Shown here piece after piece: positions 46,104 to 54,822 of a DNA stretch of 64,000 nt. Position 1 is the first letter of the stretch. Each line of letters starts with the position of its first letter. Origin of the DNA: Alphaproteobacteria bacterium (lineage in GTDB: Bacteria > Pseudomonadota > Alphaproteobacteria > UBA8366 > Aestuariispiraceae); NCBI GenBank assembly GCA_030065235.1, contig JASJDC010000004.1, positions 1 through 64,000 of the forward strand, written 5' to 3'. Both the position numbers and the translations under genes were made by a program. The notes under the pieces were generated by a model, which was not told where the DNA came from, ran no database searches, and saw only the letters and a program-made list of their open reading frames with translations.

Positions 46104-46169
46104 CCCCTCGATTACATTTCTTTCCATTGACCGGTCGCCGTCTCGGCGTCGAAAACCGAAAGCGTCGCC

Positions 46170-46802
46170 ATGTTTTATGATCCTACCGTCACCATGAAGC
46201 CGCCGCGCTTCAAGCATACGCCATATAAGGCGCTGATCGCCCCGCGTCCGATCGGCTGGATCAGCACAGTCAGCGCCGATGGCGTCCCCAACCTGGCCCC
46301 GTTCAGTTTCTTCAACGGCGTCGCCGAAGACCCGCCCTGCGTCATGTTTTGCCCTTACGGCGCCCATATGGAAGGCGGCCCCAAGGACACGCTGAAGAAT
46401 GTCACTGAGACCGGCGAGTTCGTCTACAATATGGTCGGCTGGGACCAAAAGGATCAGATGAACATCACCTCAGGCCCCGAAGAGCGTGCGGTCGATGAGA
46501 TGAAATTAGCCGGGCTGGAAGGCGCGCCGTGCGAGAAAGTGGCGCCGCTGCGCGTCAAGGACGCGCCGGCCAGTTTTGAATGCAAGCATCTTCTGACGGT
46601 CAAACTGCCGACCGGTCCCGGCGGCACCGAGAACAACATCGTCATCGGCCAAGTCGTCGGAATCCATATCAACGAGGCTGTAATCACCGAGGATGGGATG
46701 GTCGATATGAAGAAAATCCGGCCGCTCGCCCGGCTCGGCTATATGGACTACACGTCGGTCACCGACCTTTTCGCGCTGACCCGCCCCGGCGCGCGGGGCT
46801 GA
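46170..46802 (+). CDS. Flavin reductase-like (FMN-binding split barrel) protein
   Basis: 210 residues of the flavin reductase-like family (RutF/HpaC relatives). Motifs include YKALIAPRPIGWISTVSADG and NLAPFSFFNGVAEDPPCVMF near the N-terminus, the FMN-binding site, and EFVYNMV in the middle. Such proteins reduce or bind FMN, often for a monooxygenase or as a nitroreductase-like oxidoreductase (DIM6/NTAB group). No monooxygenase is adjacent; the gene is alone, after the cyclase and convergent with DUF4126. Confidence 0.9.
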   Translation: MFYDPTVTMKPPRFKHTPYKALIAPRPIGWISTVSADGVPNLAPFSFFNGVAEDPPCVMFCPYGAHMEGGPKDTLKNVTETGEFVYNMVGWDQKDQMNITSGPEERAVDEMKLAGLEGAPCEKVAPLRVKDAPASFECKHLLTVKLPTGPGGTENNIVIGQVVGIHINEAVITEDGMVDMKKIRPLARLGYMDYTSVTDLFALTRPGARG

Positions 46803-46832
46803 TCCGCATACCCGCTCTGACTTGGCTTTTCT

Positions 46833-47591
46833 CTAACGCTTGTCCTCAAGGGCGCCGGGTCCCTCGCTGAAAGACGCGTCCGAAGAGTCACGTCCTTTAC
46901 TATCCGGTGAGCGGGCGTCACTTGCGGCCGCATCCGGCGCAAAATCCCGGCCGAAGCGAATGCCGCCGCCATGCTCGTCCGGCGGCGGCGAGACGAGGCC
47001 GAGCCGCGCCAGGAGCCGCCGCAGCGCCCGCCAAAGCTTCGGCAACAGCCACAGCGCCAACAGGACGAAGACCGCGACAAAGCCGATAATCACGGCCGGA
47101 TTGAAAACCGCCAGAACCACCACCCCGATCGCCGCCACATCTTCCACCAGCGAAGCGATCCAGTTTGTCACCGGCTCTGGCGAGGTGTTGATCATCGCGC
47201 GAGACGTGGCCTTGCTGAGATGGCTGCCGGTGGCGACCGCGCCGCCCGCCGCCAGGGCCGCGATGAAGGCCATATCCTCGCCCAAAAACGCCCCGCCGAA
47301 ACCGTCCGCCGCGCCGGCGGCGATCAGAGCGCCGGCCGGGATGCGGATGAAAGTGTGCAGCGCGTCCCAGAGACTGTCGAAACCGGGGATCTTGTCGGCG
47401 ACGAATTCGATGAAGAACAGCAGACCAGCGACGGCCAGAACAATCGGGTTGGAAACGGGCTCCAGCCCGGCCGGCAGGTCGACCACGCCGAATAGGTTCA
47501 GCGCGCCCAATACCAGGACAGTGGCGTAGAGATTGATCCCGCTGGCCCAGGCGGCCCCAAGCCCCAGCGCCAGCAGTTGCAATGGATCCAT
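46833..47591 (-). CDS. DUF4126-domain inner-membrane protein
   Basis: 252 residues with about five hydrophobic segments in the first 190 (GLGAAWASGINLYATVLVLGAL, then a repeated motif, then AIGVVVLAVFNPAVIIGFVAVFVLLALWLLPK). This is the DUF4126 pattern. The C-terminal 60 residues are hydrophilic and low-complexity. Function unknown. It begins 45 bases downstream of the MscS-type gene on the same strand, suggesting a shared membrane-stress role. Confidence 0.88.
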   Translation of the reverse strand: MDPLQLLALGLGAAWASGINLYATVLVLGALNLFGVVDLPAGLEPVSNPIVLAVAGLLFFIEFVADKIPGFDSLWDALHTFIRIPAGALIAAGAADGFGGAFLGEDMAFIAALAAGGAVATGSHLSKATSRAMINTSPEPVTNWIASLVEDVAAIGVVVLAVFNPAVIIGFVAVFVLLALWLLPKLWRALRRLLARLGLVSPPPDEHGGGIRFGRDFAPDAAASDARSPDSKGRDSSDASFSEGPGALEDKR

Positions 47592-47636
47592 CCGGCCGGT
47601 CCTTGTTCCGCCCGGCGCGTGCGCCGGGACCGGGCT

Positions 47637-48476
47637 CTATTCCGCCGCGGCTTCGCCGCTGACGATATGCACGCTGCGTTGCGGGAACGGAATTTCGATG
47701 CCGTCCTTGTCGAAGCGCTGCTTGAAGGCCTTGGTCAGGTCGAACTTCACGCCCCAATAGTCGCCGGCGTCGCACCAGACCCGCACGATGATGTCGACCG
47801 AACTGGCGCCCAGATCGCCGACGACGATCTGCGGCTCCGGTTCGCCATGGCAGCGCCCCTCCGCCGCGACGACATCCTTGATCGCCTGGAAGGCCTTGTC
47901 GATGTCGTCGCTATAGCCGATGCCCAGCGTGAAATCGACCCGACGCGTGGGATTGGCGCTGTAATTCATGATCGCCGTGTCCCAGAGCTGCTTGTTCGGC
48001 GCGATGATCATCACATTGTCCGGAGTCGCCAACTCGGTGGTGAACAGCCCGACCGTCTTCACCGTGCCGGTGACCCCGCCCGCATCGACGAAATCGCCGA
48101 TCTTGAAGGGCCGGAAGAAGAGCAGCATGACGCCGGCGGCCAGATTGCTGAGCGTCCCCTGCAAGGCGAGGCCAATGGCAAGGCCGGCGGCGCCGAGCAC
48201 TGCGATCAGACTGGTGGTCTGGACGCCAAACCGCTCCAGCACCATGACGCCGGTGATGACCAGAACCAGATAGCGCGCCAGGGTGGCGAGGAAGTGGCGC
48301 AGAGTGTCGTCGACCTTCCTGATCTTGCTCAAGCCGCGATCGACCGAAGATCGCACCCATCCGGCCACCATCCAACCGACAATCAGGACGACGACCGCGG
48401 CCAAGACCTGCAATCCGTAGGCGGTCACCGTCTCGACCAACTGTGCGGCCGCTGTTTCTATCTCGTGCTGTTCCAT
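47637..48476 (-). CDS. Small-conductance mechanosensitive channel (MscS family)
   Basis: 279 residues, the length of E. coli MscS. Three N-terminal membrane segments are followed by the pore helix with GAAGLAIGLALQGTLSNLAAGVMLLFFRPFKIGDFVD, the most conserved part of the family, and the cytoplasmic beta-cage (about 130-275). It releases solutes on hypo-osmotic shock. GAGG precedes the ATG. Lies in a row with an uncharacterised CxxC protein (upstream) and DUF4126 (downstream), all on the minus strand. Confidence 0.92.
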   Translation of the reverse strand: MEQHEIETAAAQLVETVTAYGLQVLAAVVVLIVGWMVAGWVRSSVDRGLSKIRKVDDTLRHFLATLARYLVLVITGVMVLERFGVQTTSLIAVLGAAGLAIGLALQGTLSNLAAGVMLLFFRPFKIGDFVDAGGVTGTVKTVGLFTTELATPDNVMIIAPNKQLWDTAIMNYSANPTRRVDFTLGIGYSDDIDKAFQAIKDVVAAEGRCHGEPEPQIVVGDLGASSVDIIVRVWCDAGDYWGVKFDLTKAFKQRFDKDGIEIPFPQRSVHIVSGEAAAE

Positions 48477-48554
48477 AACATCATCCTCAATCGTTCGGCT
48501 CTTGCCGGGGAGGGCGAACCTGATTCGCGGAAAAGCGGGCCGGCCCTTATCGAA

Positions 48555-49205
48555 TTACCCAGGATATGGCGCGATCGTCACCGCGTAGCCGGATCGAATG
48601 GCGGCGACCGACGTTCTCGGCGTCAACACCTCCACGATCTGGTCCGGCTCGATGGCGATCGACGGTGAGTATCCCTCAAAAGACCAGAGCCGCAAGTGTG
48701 AACCTGCGACCAAAGCAGGGCGACGCGAGTCCGGGTCGAGAATCATGGCGCCGTCGGGCAGATCCTTGAACGTCGTGGGCCAAGGCGCCGTCAGACGGGT
48801 CCGGCGATCCACCCGCTCGGCATGCAGCAGGCGATCCAACTGATCCGCCGAGGCGAGGGCTTCGGGCGCAAGGTCGAGCCCGATGCGGGCCTTGCTCAAA
48901 AAGGCGCGCGCGGCGTCCCGGCGGCATTCGAAACAGGGCCGGTGGCCCGCCGCCAACGCCGTCGCCTCGTCGAGAAAAAACAACTCAGTATAGCGGTTGG
49001 GCGCCAAAATCTCTCTTTTCCGACCTTTGAAGTCGGTCTTGCAGATAAGCCAAGCTTTGTGCCGCCAACGGGCCGCGCCCAGCCGCCCATGCGCGTCATG
49101 AAGAACGCCGCGATTACCCATGAAGAGGCCGCGCGCGGCCGTCGCGCGGAATTCCCCCCATGGCGTAACCCGATTGGCGAATGGCCGTTCAGGTTGCATA
49201 CTCAC
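48555..49205 (-). CDS. Conserved uncharacterised protein with PCFECRR motif
   Basis: 216 residues, no signal peptide. Clear features: MGNRGVLHDAHGRL, FKGRKREILAPNRYTELFFLDEATALAAGHRPCFECRRDAARAF with a CxxC (about residues 92-95) that could hold zinc, LLHAERVDRRTR with an His and Glu, then WPTTFKDLPDGAMIL. I recall this as a conserved family of unknown function rather than a named one. It is the first gene of the minus-strand group with MscS and DUF4126. A DNA- or nucleotide-related role is possible, because the GHRPCFECRR pattern is like that of small zinc nucleic-acid enzymes, but this is a guess. Confidence 0.75.
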   Translation of the reverse strand: MSMQPERPFANRVTPWGEFRATAARGLFMGNRGVLHDAHGRLGAARWRHKAWLICKTDFKGRKREILAPNRYTELFFLDEATALAAGHRPCFECRRDAARAFLSKARIGLDLAPEALASADQLDRLLHAERVDRRTRLTAPWPTTFKDLPDGAMILDPDSRRPALVAGSHLRLWSFEGYSPSIAIEPDQIVEVLTPRTSVAAIRSGYAVTIAPYPG

Positions 49206-49421
49206 CCTCCGGAAGGCGTCGATCCTTCACCGGATTCGATCCGAATCGTCGCTCAAAATGACGGACGCCGCGCCTTTTTTCATAGACTTAGGAATGACGG
49301 CTATAGGCGGCCTAAGTATTCAGGATTATTGATAAACCCTAATTTTTCAATAGTTTGCTAGGGCCTTTCACATACCACCGGCGCAGCAAGAGAAGGATAT
49401 GCGCTTTAACGCTTTACTGTA

Positions 49422-49451
49422 TTGATTTTTGCGTGAAAACGGTACTATAAA
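49422..49451 (+). promoter_or_regulatory. Candidate promoter of the XRE paralogue
   Basis: TTGATT (49422-49427) and TATAAA (49446-49451) with an 18-base spacer fit a housekeeping promoter; it lies about 190 bases upstream of the start at 49641. The 435-bp gap (49206-49640) is otherwise non-coding. It holds a 7-bp stem (49523-49529 with 49537-49543, loop containing CGTACG) in the leader. Confidence 0.35.
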
Positions 49452-49640
49452 AAGTTATCGAACTGGCCACCGCTGGTTTCCCTATCGTGCAGTCGACACG
49501 TCGCTTAGTTAGGCGATGTCACCGCCGCGCTTCGTACGCGGCGTATGCGTCGAGCATCGGGAAACGGGCGTCGCTTGGGGTACGGCGTGGCTCGGTCGAA
49601 ACAACAAAGAATAACCCCTACCAAGCTGGAGTAACATAGG

Positions 49641-50135
49641 ATGCCAAGACCCTTAAAACCCATCGTGTATGTCATGCCGGATGGACCGGTGCCCGCCGGC
49701 AGGCCCGGCATTCCAAACCCGATTGACGTCCATTTGGGTTCACGAATGCGGATGCGGCGCATCATGCTGGGAATGAGCCAACAGAAGCTTGGCGAACTTC
49801 TGGGCCTGACTTTCCAACAGATCCAGAAATACGAACGCGGCGCCAACCGGGTCGGCGCGTCGCGGCTATGGGATCTGAGCCGCGTTTTGGACGTGCCGAT
49901 CCGCTACTTTTTCGAAGATATGCCAGATGAAGTAATGAAGAACAGCCCGCGCCTGCGCGCTGGCCTGTCCGAAGACGCCCCGCCCGCCATCGAGGCGGAG
50001 GCCGATCCGGTCGCGAAACGCGAGACGCTGGAATTGGCGCGGGCCTATTATCGGATCAAAGATCCGGCGGTGCGTAAACGCGTGTTCGATCTGATCAAAG
50101 CGCAGTCGAAGGCGGTCGAGGAAGACGAAGAATAG
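49641..50135 (+). CDS. XRE-family transcriptional regulator (tail-less paralogue of the 27.9 kb protein)
   Basis: 164 residues; ATG at 49641 with GGAG upstream. After a short N-terminal stretch, PAGRPGIPNPID begins the region shared with the protein at 27871: the helix-turn-helix ([34 protein letters not shown]), ASRLWDLSRVLDVPIRYFF and the C-terminal helix region ([16 protein letters not shown]). About two-thirds of the 138 aligned residues are identical by eye, and the tail ends in EEDEE. The domain is common in alphaproteobacterial regulators; target genes are unknown. A long leader suggests control at RNA or DNA level. Confidence 0.92.
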   Translation: MPRPLKPIVYVMPDGPVPAGRPGIPNPIDVHLGSRMRMRRIMLGMSQQKLGELLGLTFQQIQKYERGANRVGASRLWDLSRVLDVPIRYFFEDMPDEVMKNSPRLRAGLSEDAPPAIEAEADPVAKRETLELARAYYRIKDPAVRKRVFDLIKAQSKAVEEDEE

Positions 50136-50197
50136 GCCCTTATAATCGGGTCCGCTACGCCCAATCGGCGAGCCCATAGCAGAGTTGAGAGAGTTCT

Positions 50198-50236
50198 GAG
50201 ACCGTCCGCGCTTTTGCGTGGGCGGTTTCTTCTTTG
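50198..50236 (+). terminator. Terminator of the XRE paralogue gene
   Basis: A 14-base arm (50198-50211) pairs with 50216-50229 around a TTTT loop, with a few G-U pairs, and is followed by a T-rich stretch (50230-50236). It lies 62 bases after the stop codon. It also argues that the MBL-fold gene does not begin at the upstream in-frame codon inside this element. Confidence 0.6.
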
Positions 50237-50316
50237 GCGTGCGCTCGATTCCAAAGGCGCGTGCCAAAACCCGCGCCTGGACGCGCGCGGCGGCGGGCGG
50301 CATTATTCGCCCCGCT

Positions 50317-51249
50317 ATGCCCGCCCCCGCCTTTCTCCGCGACATGTCTTTCAAATACGGGGAACTGACGCCCGTGGCGCCCGGTCTCCGGCGCATGGTC
50401 TTGCCCAATCCGGGTCCTTTCACCCACTACGGCACCGGCGTCTATGTTGTCGGAGAGGGTCATGTGGCGGTGATCGATCCGGGCCCCGATGCGCCGGCCT
50501 TCACACATGGCCTGCGCGCGGCGCTTGCCGGCGAGACCGTGGAAGCGATCCTGGTCACCCATACGCATCGGGATCACTCGCCCGGCGCAGCGGTCCTAAA
50601 GCGGGAAACGGGCGCGCCGACCTACGGCTTTGGACCGCATGGGTCGGGGCCGCGCCAAACCGCCAGCCTATGGCCGGACCAAACGTCCGACGCGGCGGGC
50701 CAAGTCGAGGAAGGGGCCGACTCCGACTTCACACCCGACAGAGCGCTTCGCGACGGCGACACGGTCACAGGAACCGGCTGGGCGTTGACCGCCGTTCATA
50801 CGCCAGGCCATACCTCGAACCACCTCTGCTACGCCGAGCCGAACAGCGGCGCGCTCTTCACCGGCGACCATGTCATGGGCTGGTCGACGACGGTGGTCTC
50901 GCCGCCCGACGGCGATATGACCGATTACATGGCGTCGCTGCAGAAGCTGATCGAGCGCGACGACACAATTTTCTATCCGACACATGGACCGCCGATCACC
51001 GAGCCAAAGCAGTTCACCACCGACCTGTTGGCCCATCGCCGCGGACGCGAGGCGCAGATCGTCGACTGCCTGCGATCCGGCCGGAACGACATCGACTCGA
51101 TCGTCGGCGAGATTTATGTCGACGTGCCGCATAACCTGCATCAGGCCGCCGCGCGGTCGGTTCTATCGCATCTGGCGAAACTGGTTCAGGATCGCCGCGT
51201 CAGTCCGGCGGCCGACGGCGATGGGGACCGGTTTTTCGCACTCTCCTGA
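50317..51249 (+). CDS. MBL-fold metallo-hydrolase with C-terminal winged helix (LACTB2-like)
   Basis: 310 residues from the ATG at 50317; the reading frame runs further upstream but through a terminator. Metal ligands are the HTHRDH motif (residues 82-87), the His of HTPGHTSNH and the Asp-His of LFTGDHVMGW. The C-terminal region (about 230-300) is the BLACT winged-helix extension that helps bind nucleic acid or acyl substrates. Relatives hydrolyse thioesters (glyoxalase II-like) or RNA. Its 3' end overlaps the convergent ATP-grasp gene by 64 bases. Confidence 0.88.
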   Translation: MPAPAFLRDMSFKYGELTPVAPGLRRMVLPNPGPFTHYGTGVYVVGEGHVAVIDPGPDAPAFTHGLRAALAGETVEAILVTHTHRDHSPGAAVLKRETGAPTYGFGPHGSGPRQTASLWPDQTSDAAGQVEEGADSDFTPDRALRDGDTVTGTGWALTAVHTPGHTSNHLCYAEPNSGALFTGDHVMGWSTTVVSPPDGDMTDYMASLQKLIERDDTIFYPTHGPPITEPKQFTTDLLAHRRGREAQIVDCLRSGRNDIDSIVGEIYVDVPHNLHQAAARSVLSHLAKLVQDRRVSPAADGDGDRFFALS

Positions 51250-52271
51250 TCTACGCGTGCGTCGAGATCGCGCCAATCCGGGGTATCGGCCAGCTTGCCT
51301 GGGTCGATGATGATGTCTTCCGCATGACGCAGCATCAGAGCGCCATGCGCGATCGGTCGCGGCGCCGCGGCGGCGGCGCGCCGGCCGTCCAGCATCTGCA
51401 GGATCCGCTCTGCCGAGGCCAGGCCCGCCCGGATGCTCAAGTTAGAGCCGCCGCCGAAGCGCGGGTTGACCTCAATGAAAACCGGCCCCCGTTCTTGAGA
51501 ATAGAAGGCCTGCACGGTGATGTGTCCGACCAGTCCCAGGGCCTCGCAAAGCGCCATGGATTGGTCGGTCAGCGCTGGAGCATCCTCGACCCGGCTTTTC
51601 CAGGACTCGCCGGCGCGGGTCTCGATCCGCCGCCGCGCCACCGCCTGAAGCGGACGGCCGTGAAGGTCCATCAGCACATCGACGCTGTATTCCGGCGCAT
51701 CGATGTGGTCCTGAACCGCCAGTCCGCCGGCCGGCGCGCCATAAAGCGTCCAATAGGCTTCCAAGGCCGCGCGATCCGCGATCTTCATCGCCGGATGACT
51801 GAGTGTTCGGTCGTCCGCCCGACAGAACACGGGAAACCGCGCGATCGCCTTGATATCGGCGTAGGTTTCCGGCGTACGGAAACCGTTCGCCTGGCAAAAG
51901 GCCGCGAACAAGCGTGTACTCTGGCACGCGCGAAGACTGTCCTGAGCCGGGATCAACACATCGACGCCGGTCCGGCGCAAGTCGGGGGCCAGGCCGGCGA
52001 GCGCCCGTAACTCGCCATCGCGGGTCGGCACGACCAATCGAATGTCATGGGCCCGGCAGATCGCAAACAGCGCGTCCGCAAAGCACGGATCGTCCGTCGG
52101 CGGGGTCAGCACCGCCGCGTCGGCGACGGCCAGGGCCGCGCAGTCCCGCGCGATATCGACCGCCACACAGCGGCCGCCGCGCGAATGGAGCGCCTCTTGG
52201 AACGCGCGCACCAAAAGCGTCTTGCTGCTCGCACTTAGGATCAGAACATTCAACGCCGCCTCGTTTTTCAT
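51186..52271 (-). CDS. ATP-grasp ligase (PylC/CarB-like)
   Basis: 361 residues. An N-terminal Rossmann-like pre-grasp region (LNVLILSASSKTLLVRAFQ) leads into an ATP-grasp domain with AVQDHIDAPEYSVDVLMD and the Mg/ATP motif VFIEVNPRFGGGSNLS. The family joins a carboxylate to an amine or thiol via an acyl phosphate; PylC and carbamoyl-phosphate synthase-type domains are the closest. It starts 13 bases after the acyl-CoA dehydrogenase stop in a three-gene minus-strand operon headed by a response regulator. Substrate unknown. Confidence 0.88.
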   Translation of the reverse strand: MKNEAALNVLILSASSKTLLVRAFQEALHSRGGRCVAVDIARDCAALAVADAAVLTPPTDDPCFADALFAICRAHDIRLVVPTRDGELRALAGLAPDLRRTGVDVLIPAQDSLRACQSTRLFAAFCQANGFRTPETYADIKAIARFPVFCRADDRTLSHPAMKIADRAALEAYWTLYGAPAGGLAVQDHIDAPEYSVDVLMDLHGRPLQAVARRRIETRAGESWKSRVEDAPALTDQSMALCEALGLVGHITVQAFYSQERGPVFIEVNPRFGGGSNLSIRAGLASAERILQMLDGRRAAAAAPRPIAHGALMLRHAEDIIIDPGKLADTPDWRDLDARVDQESAKNRSPSPSAAGLTRRS

Positions 52272-52284
52272 TGGCGCGGCCAGT

Positions 52285-53481
52285 CTAATACGACTTCGGG
52301 AGTCCCAGCACGTGCTCCGCCAGATAGGATAGGATCAGATTCGTCGAGATCGGGGCCGTCTGATAGAGGCGCGTCTCGCGAAACCGCCGTTCGACGTCGT
52401 ATTCCCGGGCGAAACCGAAACCGCCATGGGTCTGAAGGCACATATCCGCCGCCTCCCAGGACGCCTCAGCCGCCAGCAGCTTCGCCATGTTCGCCTCGGC
52501 CCCGGCCCGTTCGCCGGCGTCGAACCGCGCCGCCGCGTCCGCCGTCATCAAGGCGGCCGCGCGCATCCGCGCATAGGCTTTGGCGATCGGAAACTGGACC
52601 CCTTGATTCTGTCCGATCGGCCGGTCGAACACCACCCGCTCCTTGGCGTACTCCGCCGCCTTGTCGATGAACCAGCGGGCGTCGCCGACGCATTCCGACG
52701 CGATCAGGATGCGTTCCGCATTCATCCCGGTCAGGATATAGCGAAACCCCTTCCCTTCCTCGCCGATCAGGGCCGAGGCGGGAATGCTGAGATCGTCAAA
52801 GAACAGTTCCGTCGTGCTATGATTGATCATCGCCTCGAGCGGACGGACGCTCAGACCAGCGCCCAGCGCCTCGCGCATGTCGATCAGAAAGACCGACAGC
52901 CCATCCGCCTTCTTGGCCCCCGCCTCACGCGGCGCGGTCCGCGCCAAGAGCAGCATCAGATCGGAATGTTCGGCGCGCGAGGTCCAAACTTTCTGACCGT
53001 TGATCCGATACCGGTCGCCGTCGCGGATCGCCGTGGTGCGGATCGCGCCGGTGTCGGTGCCGCTGCCCGGTTCGGTCACGGCGAAAGCCTGCAGCCGCAG
53101 CGCGCCGCGCGCGATTTCCGGCAGATAAGCCTGTTTCTGCGCGTCGTCGCCATGCCGCAGCAGAGCGCCCATGATATACATCTGCGCATGGCAGGCGGCG
53201 CCGTTGCAGCCGGCGGCCTGGATCTCCTCAAGTATGGCGCAGCCCGCGGCAAGGGGCAGGCCGCTGCCGCCGTAACGCTCTGGAATGAGCGCCGCGAGAT
53301 AACCAGCCTCGGTCAAGGCCGCAACGAATTCGGTCGGATAGGCGTCCTGCTTATCCTTGTCTCGCCAATAAGCGCCGTCGAATTCGGCGCAGACCGACCG
53401 AACGCCAGCGCGGATATCGGCGAAAACGTCCGTGATCAGCCCGCCCCCGGCGGTCTCTTGGCCTGCGCCGCGCTTCCCCAC
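52285..53481 (-). CDS. Acyl-CoA dehydrogenase
   Basis: 398-residue flavoenzyme. It shows the family's N-terminal helical domain, the FAD/substrate motif AFAVTEPGSGTDTGAIRTTA, GQKVWTSRAEHSD, the central ERVVFDRPIGQNQGVQFPIA and the C-terminal LQTHGGFGFAREYDVERRFRETRLYQTAPISTNLI. A Glu as catalytic base is not clear by eye. It oxidises an acyl-CoA to the 2-enoyl-CoA. It lies between a DUF3369 response regulator (stop 22 bases upstream) and an ATP-grasp enzyme, not in a beta-oxidation cluster. Confidence 0.9.
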   Translation of the reverse strand: MGKRGAGQETAGGGLITDVFADIRAGVRSVCAEFDGAYWRDKDKQDAYPTEFVAALTEAGYLAALIPERYGGSGLPLAAGCAILEEIQAAGCNGAACHAQMYIMGALLRHGDDAQKQAYLPEIARGALRLQAFAVTEPGSGTDTGAIRTTAIRDGDRYRINGQKVWTSRAEHSDLMLLLARTAPREAGAKKADGLSVFLIDMREALGAGLSVRPLEAMINHSTTELFFDDLSIPASALIGEEGKGFRYILTGMNAERILIASECVGDARWFIDKAAEYAKERVVFDRPIGQNQGVQFPIAKAYARMRAAALMTADAAARFDAGERAGAEANMAKLLAAEASWEAADMCLQTHGGFGFAREYDVERRFRETRLYQTAPISTNLILSYLAEHVLGLPKSY

Positions 53482-53503
53482 GCTAATCGATCCGACGGCG
53501 CGT

Positions 53504-54700
53504 TCAGGCCGTCTCGTCAGCCGAGGACGGTGCGTCAGGATCGCAGGCCGCCAGAAGCGCTTTCAAAGCCGCAGCCGTTTCCGGGCGCGCCAGCGCCACG
53601 CCGCGCCGCTCGACAAACGCCGTGACATCCGCCAACGAGCGGAAGGGCGCGTCGGCCGCTCCGACGCCTGGCGTCAGTTCGACGATGTTGCCGGCGGGTC
53701 TGATCTGATCGCGCAAAGCCTCGCTCAACAACAGAATCAGATCGTCCCTCGCGGCGTCGCGCGCGCCGCGCGCCTCGATTTCGTCAAGCGCGATCGCGGC
53801 GCCGTCCAGCGCGCCTTGCATAATCTTTCTGGCGGGATCGTCAGCCCCGTCCTCCATATCGCTCAAAAGCGCGACGCGCCTTCCGGACGGCCGTGACGAC
53901 ATGGCCATGACATAGTCCGATGGTTCGCTTGAAAAAGCGTTCTGCACGATATGGTCGAAGTCGATTTGCGGGCGCAGCCGGGTGATGTTCGCGTCCGCGA
54001 GCAGACTTTGAAAATGTCCGGTCGCGACAATCACCTCCGGGGCGCCGGCCGACCCGTCCGCTTCCGGTCTTGCTTGAACCAAGGCGAAACTGGGCGTGAA
54101 GTCCGTCGGCCGTGTAAAGAATTGCGCGATCGAGATGACGAAGGCGCCGACACCGGACTTGGTTGCGAACCCGTTCGACAAAGAGGCGATATTGCGCAGG
54201 CTCTGACTGTTGGACTCGAGCGTCTGGATGTCGCGATAGGCCCTCAGACAGGAATACATCAGCGAATGCAGGCGCTGCGCCGTTAGGTCGGTTTTCTCTT
54301 TGTAGTCGTTGATATCATATTCGGCGATCACTTTGCGTTCCGGCGTCAGGCCCGGCTGTCCTGTGCGGAGCACGATACGCACCCGCCGGTCCCGCAGGAC
54401 CTCGCGCACGAACCGCACGACCTCCAGGCCCGCCTGGTCGGTCTCCATCACGACATCAAGCAGGATGACGGCGATATCTTGGTGACCGGAGAGCATGGAA
54501 CACGCCTCCGCCGCACTGAACGCGTTGATCAGTTCCAACGGACGGCCCTCGAACGAGAAACCGTCCAACGCCAAACGGGTTACAGAATGAATCGACGGCT
54601 CATCATCGACGATCATGATCCGCCAGGGCGGCTGGGATTCCGGTAGCTGGACGTCGCGATCTTCCAGATACACGATGTCGCTTGTATTTCTGCTGACCAT
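53504..54700 (-). CDS. Response regulator with receiver and DUF3369 domains, no catalytic output domain
   Basis: 398 residues. The receiver (about 25-145) has the acidic pair Asp32/Asp33 (MIVDDEPS), phospho-acceptor Asp82 (VILLDVVMETDQAG), Thr113 and a Lys at 134 (NDYKEK). From about 150 the DUF3369 domain follows (LHSLMYSCLRAYRDIQTLE, then FITRPTDFTPSFALVQ-like segments). In most relatives DUF3369 precedes an HD-GYP phosphodiesterase; here the protein ends after a short acidic tail, so the output would be protein binding. First gene of an operon with acyl-CoA dehydrogenase and ATP-grasp enzymes. No kinase is adjacent. Confidence 0.88.
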   Translation of the reverse strand: MVSRNTSDIVYLEDRDVQLPESQPPWRIMIVDDEPSIHSVTRLALDGFSFEGRPLELINAFSAAEACSMLSGHQDIAVILLDVVMETDQAGLEVVRFVREVLRDRRVRIVLRTGQPGLTPERKVIAEYDINDYKEKTDLTAQRLHSLMYSCLRAYRDIQTLESNSQSLRNIASLSNGFATKSGVGAFVISIAQFFTRPTDFTPSFALVQARPEADGSAGAPEVIVATGHFQSLLADANITRLRPQIDFDHIVQNAFSSEPSDYVMAMSSRPSGRRVALLSDMEDGADDPARKIMQGALDGAAIALDEIEARGARDAARDDLILLLSEALRDQIRPAGNIVELTPGVGAADAPFRSLADVTAFVERRGVALARPETAAALKALLAACDPDAPSSADETA

Positions 54701-54822
54701 TAACCGACGCTTTCAAAAATCCTTCCTAAGCGCCCTTCCCCTCTCTCTCATATGGGCTCTCTAGCAGATATGCGCCGCCCTGGCCACTACCCGGGTCCGC
54801 GCCGAATCGCCCCGCGCTTGGT

